In this document: positions 1 through 13,200 of the stretch, in pieces
Numbering within the stretch: the first letter of the stretch is position 1
How the letters are laid out: each line of letters starts with the position of its first letter
Source of the DNA: Acanthochromis polyacanthus
Lineage: Eukaryota; Chordata; Actinopteri; Pomacentridae
Assembly (NCBI RefSeq): GCF_021347895.1
Contig: NC_067114.1
Coordinates: 28,772,373 to 28,836,372, forward strand
Reading direction: 5' to 3'
Length of the DNA: 64,000 bases
Notes under the pieces: model-generated
What the model saw: the letters and a program-made list of their open reading frames with translations, nothing else
What the model was told of the DNA's origin: nothing
Databases searched by the model: none
Position numbers and translations under genes: made by a program

Positions 1-283
1 TGCAATGATGCTGGAGTGTTTGCGTTGCTCCCCAAAAATCCTGTGATCAAAACACATCAAGAACCGTCTCCTAAACTGTGTCCTTCAACTTTAGTTTCCT
101 GGTGCACTCAAACAGTCCCAAAACATTGTGAACACCACTTGTACTGTTACCTGCCGTGCATTTTTCAGACATTGTGAGATGTTTGGGTGCAAGATATAAG
201 CTCTCAGAGTGAAGGGTGAATATTTTGACTTAATTTGAACCATAGACCACAATTTTCACCAACCACTGGCTTCAATGAGTGTA
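1..283. other. Unannotated left edge
   Basis: I see no exon or repeat that I can name here. By position it is probably an intron of the lectin gene whose 3' exons follow, because the first lectin exon seen starts in the middle of a domain. Confidence 0.3.
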
Positions 284-287
284 TTAA

Positions 288-1197
288 AGCTGCTGTCCGG
301 AGTTTCCGTTTGTTTTCAATTTATGTATCATTTTTTAACAAAGCTTAAATGTGTTAGTCTAGTTCGATACTATTATATAAAGTTATTATAACGCGATATG
401 AAAATTTATTCCTGAGCTCCGCCTTCCTCTCATAGACCCCCATGTTATTCCAAAAAGCGCCGGTCGCTGCCGACCAATCAAGTTCGAGCTTCAGCTTTGT
501 CATGCTGTCAATCAACGGTTACGCGCACAGCAAGCAAGCCCATGCAGAGGTGGGCGAGCTACGCACTACGCAACCGCGCGCACATTTGTTTTGCTTGTGG
601 AGGAGAGAGCATCAGGGCTCAGCAACTTCCAGAAAAGTTACCAATCCCACGGCTTGTCAGGCCAAGAGACTGCAGGACGTTTTTTGGCTCGGGGTGCTCG
701 CGTCGCTCCCCGACCACGGCCTCCATAGCCCGCCTGACGGCTTCGTTTAGATGCCCGACCTCTGGAGGAAGATGTTGGGGCGTCTGGGACATACTCTTCG
801 TCAGAGGAGTCATGCAATTCTGAACTCTAGATAGAAATAAATAAACAATGTAACACATATACACGCGTAAATGCACTAAGTTTGATAAACAACGTCATTG
901 AGAGGGATACACAAGTGTAATCACATATTGAAACTTTACTCGTTCGTCCTAGCAGATTCATGTTATTTTGGTATTAGGACAAGTTAGACTCAATACAGCA
1001 TTCTAACGTAATTCCTTTATTATTTACTAAATGTACTAAATGTAGAAGAGGGGAAAACAGCAAAACAGGCGAGATGCTGCAGCACTCCGGGCACTTCTCT
1101 CATGTACTGCGCGCGTGCACAAATAAAGGGGCGAAATCAGAGGGAGGGACCACCAGTGTTTTGGGAGACGCTGCGATTCAAACTCCGGACAGCAGCT
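288..1197. mobile_element. TTAA-flanked nonautonomous DNA transposon, copy 1
   Basis: A 910-bp element bounded by an 18-bp terminal inverted repeat (AGCTGCTGTCCGGAGTTT at the left, its reverse complement at the right). TTAA lies directly outside each end (284-287 and 1198-1201), which is the target site of the piggyBac superfamily. A nearly identical copy lies at 29197-30177 in the same orientation. The minus strand holds a short open frame around 619-830 (motifs [16 protein letters not shown] and [12 protein letters not shown]) that also occurs in the second copy. No complete transposase is present, so the element is nonautonomous. The superfamily call rests on the TTAA target; the terminal bases are not the CCC usual for piggyBac. 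Confidence 0.8.
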
Positions 1198-1468
1198 TTA
1201 AAGAGTCATAGTAGCCCAGACTATTACTGATTCTGACTCTTTAATGGTTCAAAGTCAGCAAGGATGTCTTGTGACGCACGTGGTGTCACCAACATGCTTC
1301 ATTTTAGAGGATTTAATTACCTCTAAATCTTATTGATGTATGATTAATAACAAAGCACCTGTGTGATAAATGGCTTTGGGTGCCAGTCAACAGGAAACAA
1401 TGGCAGGCCTTATTTTGAAACCCATCTAAGCACCTCTGGTATATCTTTACTCCTCCAACTTTTTACAG

Positions 1469-2032
1469 ATCCACTCCCAAATGAAAACTGTGCTTTCAAG
1501 GCAAAAGGTTCAGAAAAATGGAAAACCCATGGATGTAATGTCAATCATTCCTTCATGTGTTCTGATGAGAAGATGTTCCTGGTGAAGGAGAGGAAGACAT
1601 GGGAGGAGGCCTTAGAGTACTGCAGGTCTCTGGAGGCTGTGGACCCAAATGAGGCAACCGCTCCTTACCAGAACCACCTCTATGACCTGGCCACCCTGAT
1701 CACTCCGGAAGACCACGCTCTCGCTCAAGAGATAGCACAAGAAGCTACCACTAGAGAGGTCAGGCAGTTTTCTACACTGTATTTGTGCTGTGGAGCAATT
1801 CACCCGTTGTTCTTACATGTGTCTGTCTGCTAAATGTTGCTAGGTGTGGACCGGTCTGCGTTACCTGGCCGATCAGTGGGTGTGGGTGAGCGGAGAACCG
1901 GTGACGTATGAGACGATTCCAAACTGTCCGGGTTCCAAGTCCTGTGGTGTCATGGAAAAGAATGGAAACGCATCTTTCGAGACAAGGAAGTGCCACCAGA
2001 GAAGGTACTTTCTTTGTTCTAGGAGGCCTTAA
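1469..2032 (+). CDS. C-type lectin domain protein, 3' part (two exons)
   Basis: Two exons join in frame: 1469-1758 (acceptor TTTTACAG, donor GTCAGG) and 1844-2032 (acceptor TTGCTAG, stop TAA). The first exon begins in the C-terminal half of one C-type lectin domain (NCAFKAKG, then a Cys pair ending SFMCSDE). It runs on into a second domain (FLVKERKTWEEALEYC, then LATLITPEDH). The second exon completes that domain (VWTGLRYLADQWVWVSGEP ... RRYFLCSRRP) and ends one short tail later. So this is the end of a protein with at least two tandem lectin domains, as in mannose-receptor-like fish lectins. The start, signal peptide and any membrane segment lie upstream of the window. The usual EPN and WND calcium and sugar contacts read GEPV and a Cys with no preceding WND, so calcium-dependent sugar binding is doubtful. 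A polyadenylation signal follows at 2449. The gene is tail-to-tail with the galactosaminyltransferase. Confidence 0.75.
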
Positions 2033-2448
2033 ACAGTAGCGGCATGTTTCTAAGTACACTCACTCAAGTACTGACTTTAAGTACAAATTTGAGGTATCTT
2101 TCTGATATAAGATTCAGTACTTATCTGCTGCTACATGTCAGAGGCTAATATTAGACTTAATACTCCACTATGTTTGTCTAACTGCTATAGTTACTATGCA
2201 AATTAAGTTTTCTTAGACACAAAGCAGTACTCCCACATTCCCTCATTTGGTGTTTTGATGACGGTGGTGGAGAGTGATGTCTGACACATCAGTGACTCCT
2301 CAGTAGGTGGAGGTATTGTCATCTTGGAGGAGATCGGTTTAGGATGAAACTTTCCATACGTCTTTGCTTCTTATTTGTTCTCTACATTTTGAATGTTTAG
2401 TGTGACGTTTATATAATACTTCGTTGAAAGATTCTCACAAATAGTCAC

Positions 2449-2454
2449 AATAAA
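2449..2454 (+). promoter_or_regulatory. Polyadenylation signal AATAAA
   Basis: Canonical AATAAA about 420 bases after the stop codon of the lectin gene, on the same strand. It is the first such hexamer in a suitable place. Confidence 0.5.
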
Positions 2455-4739
2455 GACCCAGTTTCACATCGAAACTTCTAATTATGAGGTATTTCCTTGG
2501 TATCTTCATATTTTCTTTAGATTGTTTTGATTTATTCCCTGAATACAGTGTGCTTCCATGCTGACCCACACAGCAAAAAGATTTCCACTAAAACTGTTGC
2601 CTAAAAAAAGTTGCAGTAAAAATGACATGATCACCGTACACGTGGTCATTTGTGGACCTGATCCCACCCAATCTGCTGCTTCTTCCTGAGCAGCCCGCAT
2701 CAGTAGCTCTTTGTTTTGTGAGCTTCCTGGAACGTTACTGCTGATGTTAACTTTGTTTTATTCAAATATCTGTGAACTGTTTGAGACCATCCTTCCTGTA
2801 GCAGCTGTTCATTTTACATCATATTCATTATGTAGTGGGTCAGCATCACTCATAGTAACCAATGTCTTTGACTCTATACAAGGGTTTTGTTTTGACACCT
2901 AAGAATAGTTTAGTCAATTATGTCCTCTTTTACTCAAGTTTGGTTTTTCAACAAGGTAACTGTGATCATAAGTTGATAGAAAATCCGCTGTAGGTGAAAT
3001 GATTTGACTTCTGCAGTAGCATATTGTCTTTGTCATTTTGTGTTTAGAATTAGATTTATAAACCTAACGATGGTCCTGAAAACAATAAGTGACATAAAAT
3101 CAATGATTCTACTGATGCAATAGTTTTACGTGAGTCCTTGTTTCCCCAAATCTCGCAAACAGACGTAGCGAGAGCAAAGTTAGCATCACCAGCAGAGTTC
3201 CAAAGCAACATTTGTGGAAAATATGTATTGGAACATTTAAACAGACTGAATGCAATCTTTTAGTTGTGTAAAACTAATTTCCATGCATATAAACTGCTTT
3301 ATTCCTTCTCTTCATGAACTTGAGATGAAAAAAATATTATGTGCAAATATATACATATTTAGTTATTTATTATTTTGTTTATTTTTTACAATTTGATTTA
3401 TTTGATTTTATCGTGATAATTACAGAATTTCACCAATCATTTTATTCAGTCATTACGTATTTCTATTCTATCCTAAAGTCAAAAAGTAAAAAAAAAAAAA
3501 GACACAAGCACAATGTATTTTTGTTGATATATAACTGCAATGCCTGGCGAAAGGGTGGCATAGCCTGAGGCTAATGTAGCATTAGGCTAATGATGTTTGT
3601 GTTGTATTTCATGTCAACAGCTGAAGTGTATTGTGTTACTCTAAAGTGCTACATTTAATAAAGCAGTCAGTGGAGACGCTGAATCACGTTAATGTCATGT
3701 ACAGAAAACCTAAATGTGATTAAAACAGTAACATTAAAGATCTGTGTTGTCAGTGGTCCTGAATATATGTTAAGACCCTGAAGTAAACTGGATAAAACAG
3801 TAAATCTACTCTCTAATCATTACTGTGCTGCTGTACAGCCAGATGTTTAATAACTGGTTCACGTGTTGTACTACTTCTTACTGCAGTGTCATTGGGTTTT
3901 ATGGAGCCAGCCCCTGTCGGACGGAGAGGGACTGCAAGTTTTTGACACTTCTGGGTAGGCTTCATTTTTGGGCCGGTTGCTACGTCCATCTTTATTATAC
4001 TTCTGCTCCTTTCTCCACCACGTTTGTTTAGATAACCAGCTGCTTGGAGGTCACACGACCTGGAAGCAGTCTTCTTTCAAAATACAAGCAGGCATCATGA
4101 ATATAGCGCCTCCTGCTGGTCGGAGTTTTGAGCAACAGCATGTGAAGAAGAGAACCGGATATTGACTGGGCTTCAAAATATAGTCAACAATTTAAAATAA
4201 ATTACATGAATGATTTTCAGATAGGTGGAAAGTTTTGCAAGCAGTGATGTACTCATATCAAGAGTATTCTCATGGATTCTCATTGGCAGAATGGGCCACT
4301 TTCTAAAACTTTGTCTTCTGGAAAAAAAACTGAATCATTTGAAAGCCTCAGCGTCCTCAGACTACAGCACACAGAAGAAACACATAATTTGATTCCATCT
4401 CAAATACAAAATGTTTTCGTTCTTTTTTTTTTTTTTTAGACATGTCAAAATAAGGCACACTTTTTTTCTGAAATTAAAAAAAGACAAATACGATGCGTGA
4501 TGTCAACATTTTACATTTTCATATTACATTTCACATATTTTTGTTTAATTCAGAGACCCCAATCCTGTAGTAAAAATACAAATGACCTTTCATCACCTGT
4601 TGACCAGTAACCCATTCATTGCACAAAGCTAATTAGAAGGTAGCAACAGCACGTTTCATTAACCTTTGGTATAATGCTGAATAAAGAGATTTTAAGTAGG
4701 TAACTGAAACCAATAAGCCCGATCTCCATATTTTCTCAT
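2455..4739. other. Intergenic region between convergent genes
   Basis: AT-rich sequence between the lectin gene (+) and the galactosaminyltransferase (-). Short open frames here have no recognisable domain or codon pattern. The right part probably contains the 3'UTR of the minus-strand gene. I see no RNA gene. Confidence 0.4.
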
Positions 4740-5860
4740 CTAACCATATCGGATACACTTTAGGTTGTTTTTGAAGAAGTGAAGCTGCAGTTTGTAGATA
4801 GTGTCATCCCTTCCAGGCGATCTGAAGCGGCTGTAGCGAGGATCCTTGTTTGCTTTTGTTTTGGGCTGATGGTCAATGGGCACATCACTACATGAGGCAA
4901 CCAGCAGGGAGCCCAGGCCATCCATAAAAAACTCTAGAGTCAGAGTCAGACATTCATGATTTAAGATGAAAATCTTCAGCTAGGTTTGGACTTAGTGCTT
5001 CTGTTGAGGTTTGGACTTACCTGAATGCGCTACCCGCAAGAGCTTTGGATCAAATCCCACCTTTAGGGCTGAATCTGTACGAGCCATGAAGAAGTTGACC
5101 ACGCCACTGGCCAGAGAGCATTGTGGGAAACCAGGCAGTGGATGCGACTTTGTGTTAGACCTCCGATTCAGGCAGCCACCGTCTATTTCGTCTCCTTCCT
5201 CATACTCAAGAACAAAATGAAACTGGCCCCCTTGTACAGAACCACCAACCTGATATGAGCAGAGAGACCAGAGAACAGATTATGTCTACAGTCTCCGTTT
5301 TGAAACAGGTAAAGTGATTCGATGCTCATTGTGCACGATACTAGAAATATTATATAGACGTTTGTGTAACATAGGTCTGGTTCTTGATAGCGTGATGTCA
5401 CATGACTTCCTGTTTAATGACAGCTACTGTTATTCCTACTCTCTATGTACATCCACTGTGTACAGTCCTGGAACTTTAAAATAAAGCCATCCATAAACTG
5501 TAGCTAGTAAAAGAAATTAAATATGGGTGGAGTGTCACTGTAGAAGTAAAGGATTAGCATTCATTAGGAAACAAATGGGGTGGGAAACGGAGTGGGCAAC
5601 CAAAGCCTGGAACGTCCACCAGCAACCAACTTTAGGGTGATGGGCAAATCACTTCATAATGTTCTAAGGCAATTAACACAAGCAGACTCCTTAGACATGA
5701 ATGGTTTAATTCTCACCACATCCAGTTCAGGGATCGCCTCCATCACCTCCACAAGCTTTTCTAATTTCGTGTTTTTCGTGAACAGGAAGTCATCATCCAC
5801 CCACACAAAGTACTTGGTGGTTACCTGGGAGATCGCCAGATTCCTGCCAGCAAACCAGCC
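4740..5860 (-). CDS. b4galnt2: b4galnt coding exons 9-11: catalytic core and C-terminus
   Basis: Exon 9 (5860-5717) holds [11 protein letters not shown] and the metal-coordinating VDDDF. Exon 10 (5249-5021) holds the GGSV loop, PGFPQC and SGVVNFF and ends in VAHS. The Glu of HSEFF is split across the last intron. Exon 11 (4933-4740) carries [11 protein letters not shown] and ends CIRYG-stop. These are the most conserved parts of the family, and all key residues are present. Confidence 0.9.
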
Positions 5861-7194
5861 CTGAAGGAGAAAACAGGTTTTCATATCTTTTGCAATCTTT
5901 TCTAAAGGTAATTTGAAAGCAGAGAACTGACAGAGGGAACAAAATAACTTGTCAATAATATGATAGTAGTAGTGTGCTATGATAATCCCTATCCTGAGAG
6001 AGAGAGACACAGAGAGTCATGAAATTAACTTTGAGCAGCTACAGATATCACGATCATTTTTGCAAAGGAATGTTTGTACATATAAAGTTCATGGTACAGT
6101 TGAGTCATTGCCACAGTCAGGAAGAGAACACAAACTATCACGTGCTGCTGAGAGACAACTAGTCAGGACAGTCAAGAGTCAAACAGGAATCACAATGAAC
6201 TAGAAGCTTCTGGAACACAGGCGTCAGTGTCCACAGTCAAGTTTGTTTTACAGTCAGTGAACATGCAAGGAGGAAGCCTGTCGTCTACAACCTTAAAGCT
6301 TAAGCAAAAATTTAGCTATCTGGCTGCCAGTTAAACTAATGCTTTACACTAAGTAAATTAAATCATGACAGAGGAGGATTACTTCCACATCCTTCATTAA
6401 AACCTAAAATTATCATCATCCAGAAGGTTGGGTCTTTGGTGCAGCTGGATGTTTCCACAAGACAATAGCTCCAAACACACATTAAAAATGGTAAAGAAAT
6501 GGTTAAACCAGGCTGGAATTAAGGGTTTAGACTGGTCTCCCCAAAGTCCTGACTTAAACCCCATCAAGAACCTGTGGACTGTGATGAAGAAACAAGTCTG
6601 TGCCAGAAAGCCAACAAACTGCATTAATTCTGTCATGATGAGTGGTCAGAGATACAACTAGAAGCTTGGAGATGGCTACCATAAGTGAGTAGTTGAGGTA
6701 AAAATCCCAGGCCCAGGCCGGGATTTGAACCAGGGATCTTCTTGCTGCAAGGCAAAAGTGCTAACCACTACACAACTGCGCAGCCCACTGATTCCCAGAA
6801 GACCTTTAAAAAAAACTATAGAAGAAGCAAATACATAATGACTTCTTTGGAACCAAAACACATGAGTTTCAGTGATTCCATCACAGAAAATTCAGAGCTA
6901 TAGGAGTCACTGGAAACTCAAGACTGCCATGATGCTTACAGTCTTTTTTGGGTATGGAAACTTTTGTTCAGGACATTCAGATTGTAGTAAGAGGGAACCA
7001 CTCACAAAACTTTATCGATTTAATATGTATTCAATATGATAGAACTGTTGTTATTTTACCCATAGAAAGTTTCTATTTATATCTATGATTCTACCAAACA
7101 CAAGTTAAATTAACACAGTTAAAATACATAAACCCAATGTCAGAATTTGAAAAAGTCAGGAGTTTTAAATGTGTGTTAGGCTAGTAAATGACAG

Positions 7195-7237
<43 letters not shown>

Positions 7238-10200
7238 CTGTGATGGAGGCATGATGTAATGCTGGATGTTTTCTCCAGTAATTTTCTCTGGTTCCAAGCT
7301 GTCATCAGCAATAATGACTTTAATGTTTCTGTAGAATTGCCGGATGCTCTTCAACAGAACGTTCAGTTTGTCGTAACGCAGGAAGGTCTTGGTGGTGATG
7401 GTGACTTGAGAGCTGATGTCTGACAGACAGAGAGGTCAGCGCAATCATTTAAAGAACCAAGACGGAATGATGAGTTACCATATATGATTATGGAATGAAT
7501 ACTTTAGCATGAATTCTCCACACGGTTTAACATGAGCCTGCGGGCTACTTGTTGTAGTTTAGAATCAGGTGGTTTAATTTGTATAAATTCTCAGTGAAAG
7601 AGAAGACAGAAGGGCTGAGGTGATATTACGCCTGCTGGCTTACTATTGCAAGTTTCTTTAATTTAATGAATGTTTCATACAATTTCTTGTCAACTAAAAT
7701 GTCTGTCTGGCATACTGTTGGGTCATTCTGCCTTAATTCACTGAATGCCCCACGCCTGACTGTCTTCATTTTGACTGATGCTTATTTTAAAGAGGCAAAC
7801 ATTGATTGAGTTGATCATGTGTAAAATCTAGGGTCCTAGGTGACATTGGTTTTTGAGTCTTAAAGAAGGTTGGGTCTCTCTAAATTTTGAATTTAAAGAT
7901 GTTGAATTTCTAACTTTCAATTTTTTTGCATTGAAATTTATGTATGTGATTATTTTATGCCTGAATTTAGCTCATCATAATGTAATAAACTAATTAAAAA
8001 TTCACTGCTCACATCCAGGGACGTAAATAATCGATCGTGGCCTGAATCGAACCAACACCCAGCCAATCATGTGACGCTCCTCTGGTCATGTGACGCCGGT
8101 TTGTGTCACTGTTGTATGTTTAAATTCAAAACCTGATGAGCCTGATTTGCTTCCATAGCGGGGTCTAGTCAATTTTTGTGTTGGGTTTTTTTTTTTGCGC
8201 CAATCTGTGGAGCAATGTCTGAAATGCCTTAACTTGAGAAATAATGCAGCTGGAGTCCTAAAGAAATGAAAACTACATTTTCAGTCTAATAAAAAGAGGA
8301 AATCTTCTTCTTGAACAGTTCTTTTTCTTGATGCTTGAACACTTTGACACACAGAACAGAGAAACAGAATCCAACCATAAATAGTTGAAAGTCAATATTG
8401 AACCTGTCATGAGGAGAGCGCTCCTACCTGTTCCCATGTCGTACAGGACTGGCAGGTGAGGTTGTCTGATTGCAATCGGAAACACAGCTTTGTGGTCTTC
8501 AAACTGGAAGGTTGCTAAGTACCAAAAAAAACAACAGTACGCTTTACTAAAGGTACACTGTAGGGAGACTCTTGTTTAGGCCGTTTCATGCATTTAATGT
8601 GTTTAATGAAATATGACTCTTTCTGGCTTACTTCTGATTTCTTGGACACATACCCAGATCTCCAGTGTTTATATGGTAGATGGTGCTGGCGTAGGACACT
8701 TTGGCCAGCAGGTCATTGAGGATCACCAGACTGCTGGACTCAAGGATCACTTCCTTCTCACCAGCGCCTGTCATTTACAAGCAGAGACGTTCACAAGAAG
8801 CAAACTAAGTCATTTTAGTCATCAACTAACTACGTGGTAATGCAAATAACATGACCAGTTTGTCTCGTGTTTGAGTGGCAAAACTCACCACAACACATTT
8901 TCATGTTGTATTAAAATGAAACCAATGGATTCCTGGAAAACAGTACAAACGTTCCAATATCTGAAGCACTGCAAATAGCCAGCAGCTATATTAAGATCAC
9001 TAGCGTCTAAGAAATAGGCTGAAAATAATTAAAATCACTAGTTTGGCTGAGCATAGCCAAACTAGTCACAACAACTGCTTTGCTTAACCACATCAGGTGG
9101 ATTCATATCCATCCAGCAGCTGCAGCCGTATGACGTGAATTTAGCTGTAACAGTGGAATCACCTTTCACTGTCACTCCTTCAGGTGGAGTCTCTGTAGTC
9201 AGGACGCCTTTGGACACACTCAGGGACACCTAAAGACACACATAAATAAACCACAAAGCAGTCACAGCATCCATAATACAATCATCTGCAGTTAGTTTTA
9301 CAATCGCAAAAGAAAACTGTGCAACTCCTGCAAGAATCAGGCCACCAATCATCAGAAGATTCGGATCTAATATGCCAGATTAACGTGAATATGCCTCAGC
9401 TAGTCAGAAAGGTCAAAGTTTGTTTTAGGCACCAGAGGGGTGTACTACCCAGCAAGTTTGAAATGGTCAGACGTTTTCGTGTACGTTGGTTCGGGAAAAA
9501 AAAACACCCCAGTTTGAGATAATAGATATCACGATGGTGGTTCTTATTTGTTTTGTTAACCAGGCTTTTTTCCTCCTTGTTCTCTGTGCTCTCATAAAAG
9601 GAGACATTTGATGCTGGAACTGACTCTTTTTTTCTGTACAAAATGGCCAATGGTGTGTTGCTGACTTAGAAAACCATTAATAGTGTGTTAGTACATTAAA
9701 ATGATGAAAGATATGTTGATATCACTTTAGGTTTTAGCCAAACCAAAGTGAAATTAATGTTACTGATTGAAAATTTCTGGGATAAATACCAACAATATAA
9801 TACATGTTCTAATGTGTGTTCTATTAGCTGCAGCCCCAGCAGTCTAAAATGGACTTGGCAGACATATTTATGCATCTTCTAAAAACCTGCCCACCAGTGG
9901 TACTGATACTGGGAGAAAAATGGTGACTAATACAGATGCTTTTCTTTGTACATTTATAATTTGTTTCTGTACTTGTTTCCTATCTGCTTTGTCTAGGCAC
10001 AGCCTGCAGTTCAGCTGAAAAGCCCCTGTTTTTGTTGTTGTTGTTGTCGTTTTTTACCACATAGCTTCTGCTTGCAGCTGAATCGCTAATGCTTCACGGT
10101 TACATCGATGAGTGTAGAAATGGTTTTTGACAGAATCTGGATTTGTTATTGGTAGTTTTTAAAAATCAGACCTATAGAAAGAAGATATTTTGATGGAATA

Positions 10201-13200
10201 TCACAATTATAAGCTTAGATCTGATTGTGTTTCCAGATGGAACAGCATGTCACAGATGACTAGGTCAAGAAGCATCGGAAAACTGAAAACTTGATTATCC
10301 TATTTTGGGATTTTTTTTTTTCCAAGACCAACTTCCTCAACAAGGGTTCAGGAAAGATGTGCCTTTGTGACACTGAAAGCTCTGACTTTAGACCCAGTAT
10401 TCTCTGCTAACCCACTGATCTTGCTTCACAGCAGACTCCTCACTGGTGCTAATTGGCCTTCAGTTTCTTACACAATTTTTCATTTTTTCATTCCTCAAGC
10501 TGAATGATGACCAGCCCCACACCACAGCTACGAAACCAGAAAATCAATGCAAGTCAGGACAGGCCCTGCTGTCAGGGCTTAAAAGAGCAGAATAGCCACT
10601 GCAGACCTTATTGTGTGCAGCAATCGATCACAATAAGCTGTGACACCACCGCACCCTCACAGTCACGTTTTACTGAATAGAAGCCCAGTCACACCAGAAT
10701 GTGGCACACCTACATTCACCTGCATGTCTTTACAAAATACTTGGTTTTAGATGCTTGATGGCATGTTGTACACTTACAGACGTTTTAATCAGCACAAAGT
10801 TCTAATTAGGGAGAAAAAAGTTTGCCAATTTATGCAAAACACACATTTGGCACGTTTAAATACCTTGCTGTTGGTCAGTGGTGCAAATTTCCAAGTCAAA
10901 CTGCACCAAAGTCATTAAACACAGGAAATTTGCACAGGGTTGCTTCTCGCCTGCCAAAGAAGCTCGCTGTTCTTAGTGGTTCTGTTGAAATGAATGGAGT
11001 TTGCAAGGAGCTGTGTCCATTTTTAATCGCTGGTGTGACCAGGCCTTCAGAAATGTGGAAAGTCATCACTGATCTTATTACATACGCCTTACCACAGTGG
11101 CTGTGTTTGGATGAGTATCTGATCTGAGACATGCATTATTACAACATGTAAAACCAGTAAAAAACAGAATTTCTATCCCATTTACAGTGAAGCTTCTGCC
11201 CCTTCCACCAAGGTTAACACCAAGAAGGCTGCTGAACAATGACAGAATATGATGTATCTGCCTGAACAATATTTACACAAAACAAAAAAAGTATTTCTGT
11301 GAGAGCATAAATGCAAATTCAGTGTCTTTTTTTTCTCAGAATCTCAACAAGGATTGCAGTCAGCAAAACCCTACAGGGTTACAGTGGTCACATTTAGGAC
11401 ACAAGTTGCACCAGATTAAAATACACTGAAACTTTATTGAAGTGTGTTAAGTTATATATCATACACACTGATCGATCTCTGAATTTAAAAAAATAAATCA
11501 GCAGCCATCTTGCATGAGAAACGAAACCTTTCTATCAGAGACATCTGAGTGAGAATGAGTAGTCAATCTGATCTTCAGGATCACACCAACCTTGTAGCTG
11601 TTTCTTTCTCCTGCATAGATCCCTAAACCTGAAATTGAAATGATCTAACACTTGCATGATGCAGTTTTATGGAAGTTTCAGGTTTTATTGACCATTAGAA
11701 CAGATGGAAAGCAACTCACCAAGATAATGAAATAAGTCCTATAAATATTATTTACCTGGTTTGGATTGAGTGAACGCAGGTACATCTGGCTGCCGCTGCT
11801 CACTGGCAAATGTTCAAGTGTTTTATGGTTTTATGACTTGTGTAAAGTGTGTGTTTTGCATATTTGTGTGAGCATCTGTTCTCTTATAGAGCTACTCTGG
11901 CCTTACCCCTTCCAACCTCTCTGCTGATGATATTCATGTTTCAAACCACTTCCTCCTTACGTTTGACACTGCCCTCTGCCTTTCTGCCATCAAGTCCTCA
12001 TGTCTCATCACTTTCCGGAACTTAAAGGACACTTATATGGACACACTTCTCTCCAAAATTGACAATATCACGTTCCCAGACTCTCTTTCCATGCCTGATG
12101 ATCTGGTCTCGCACTATAATGACACTCTCAGCAGCATCCTCACCTCTCTTGCCCCTCTGGAAACCCAATCTGTTTCCTTTACCTCATCTTCCCCCTTGTA
12201 CACCCATGAACTCTGTTCAGTAAAGGCAAAAGGGCGTCAACTTGAATGTCTCTACAGAAGAACTGGTTTCACTATACACAAAGGCATGTAAACTACTCAC
12301 TGAACTCATTACAAAGACTCCATAACTCAAACCAGATCCACCTGCTACTTCGGTCTCGTCATCTCCAATGAAGGAAAAACAGTCTCTCTTCTCACTGCTC
12401 AATAACACTTTCCAGTCTCCCCACTCCCTGCCTTCCCATTTTTTTTCCTACCGACGCCTGCAATTTCCTGATGTTGTTCTTCAATCAGAAAATCCATAAC
12501 GTCACAGTGTTTCTTATTTATTCTGCCTTTATACTATTTTTTTCTCCTAGGAGCTGCTGTAACGGTGAACTTTCCCCATTGTGGGATCAATAAAGTTTAT
12601 CTTATCTTATCCACCAGCTCCTCCTCTCTGATTCTTTCCCTCCCCATACACTTGAATACTTCCCACACACCTGTTTTAAACTCCCAGATTCTTCTGAATT
12701 ATTGGACATCATACAGAAATCCAAGTCCTCCACATCCCAGTTAGATCCCCTCCCCTCAACCCTTGTAAAATCCTGCCTTTCCCCTCTGCTTCCCCTCATA
12801 ACTGACATTATTCACTCCTCACTCTCCACAGGTGTTGTTCCCTCACTTTTCAAAATTGCAGCCGTCATCCCGATTGTCAAAAAACCTAGTTCAGATTCCA
12901 ATGATTTCAATAACCCCATCTCCAATTTACCTTTCCGATCTAAAATCCTTGAAAAAACAGTAGCCACTCAATTCCACTCTCACCTCACCAAAAATAACCT
13001 GCACGAGCCGTTTCCATCCGGTTTCCAACCCTTTACTCCGCCGAATCAGCTCCTTGACCTGAGTGCCTTCGACACCATCTCACCTCCATGCTCCTCAGTC
13101 CACTCTCCTCACTCGGTATCACGCACACCCTCCTCCTCTGGTTTCAGTCATATCTCAAAGACCGCTCTCACTTTATACAACTCAAGTCCTTCACATCTGA

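Noticed and set aside
619..876. Host gene exon with the [14 protein letters not shown] peptide
   Set aside because: It lies wholly inside a TTAA-flanked transposon that has a second copy in the window, so I treat it as element sequence.
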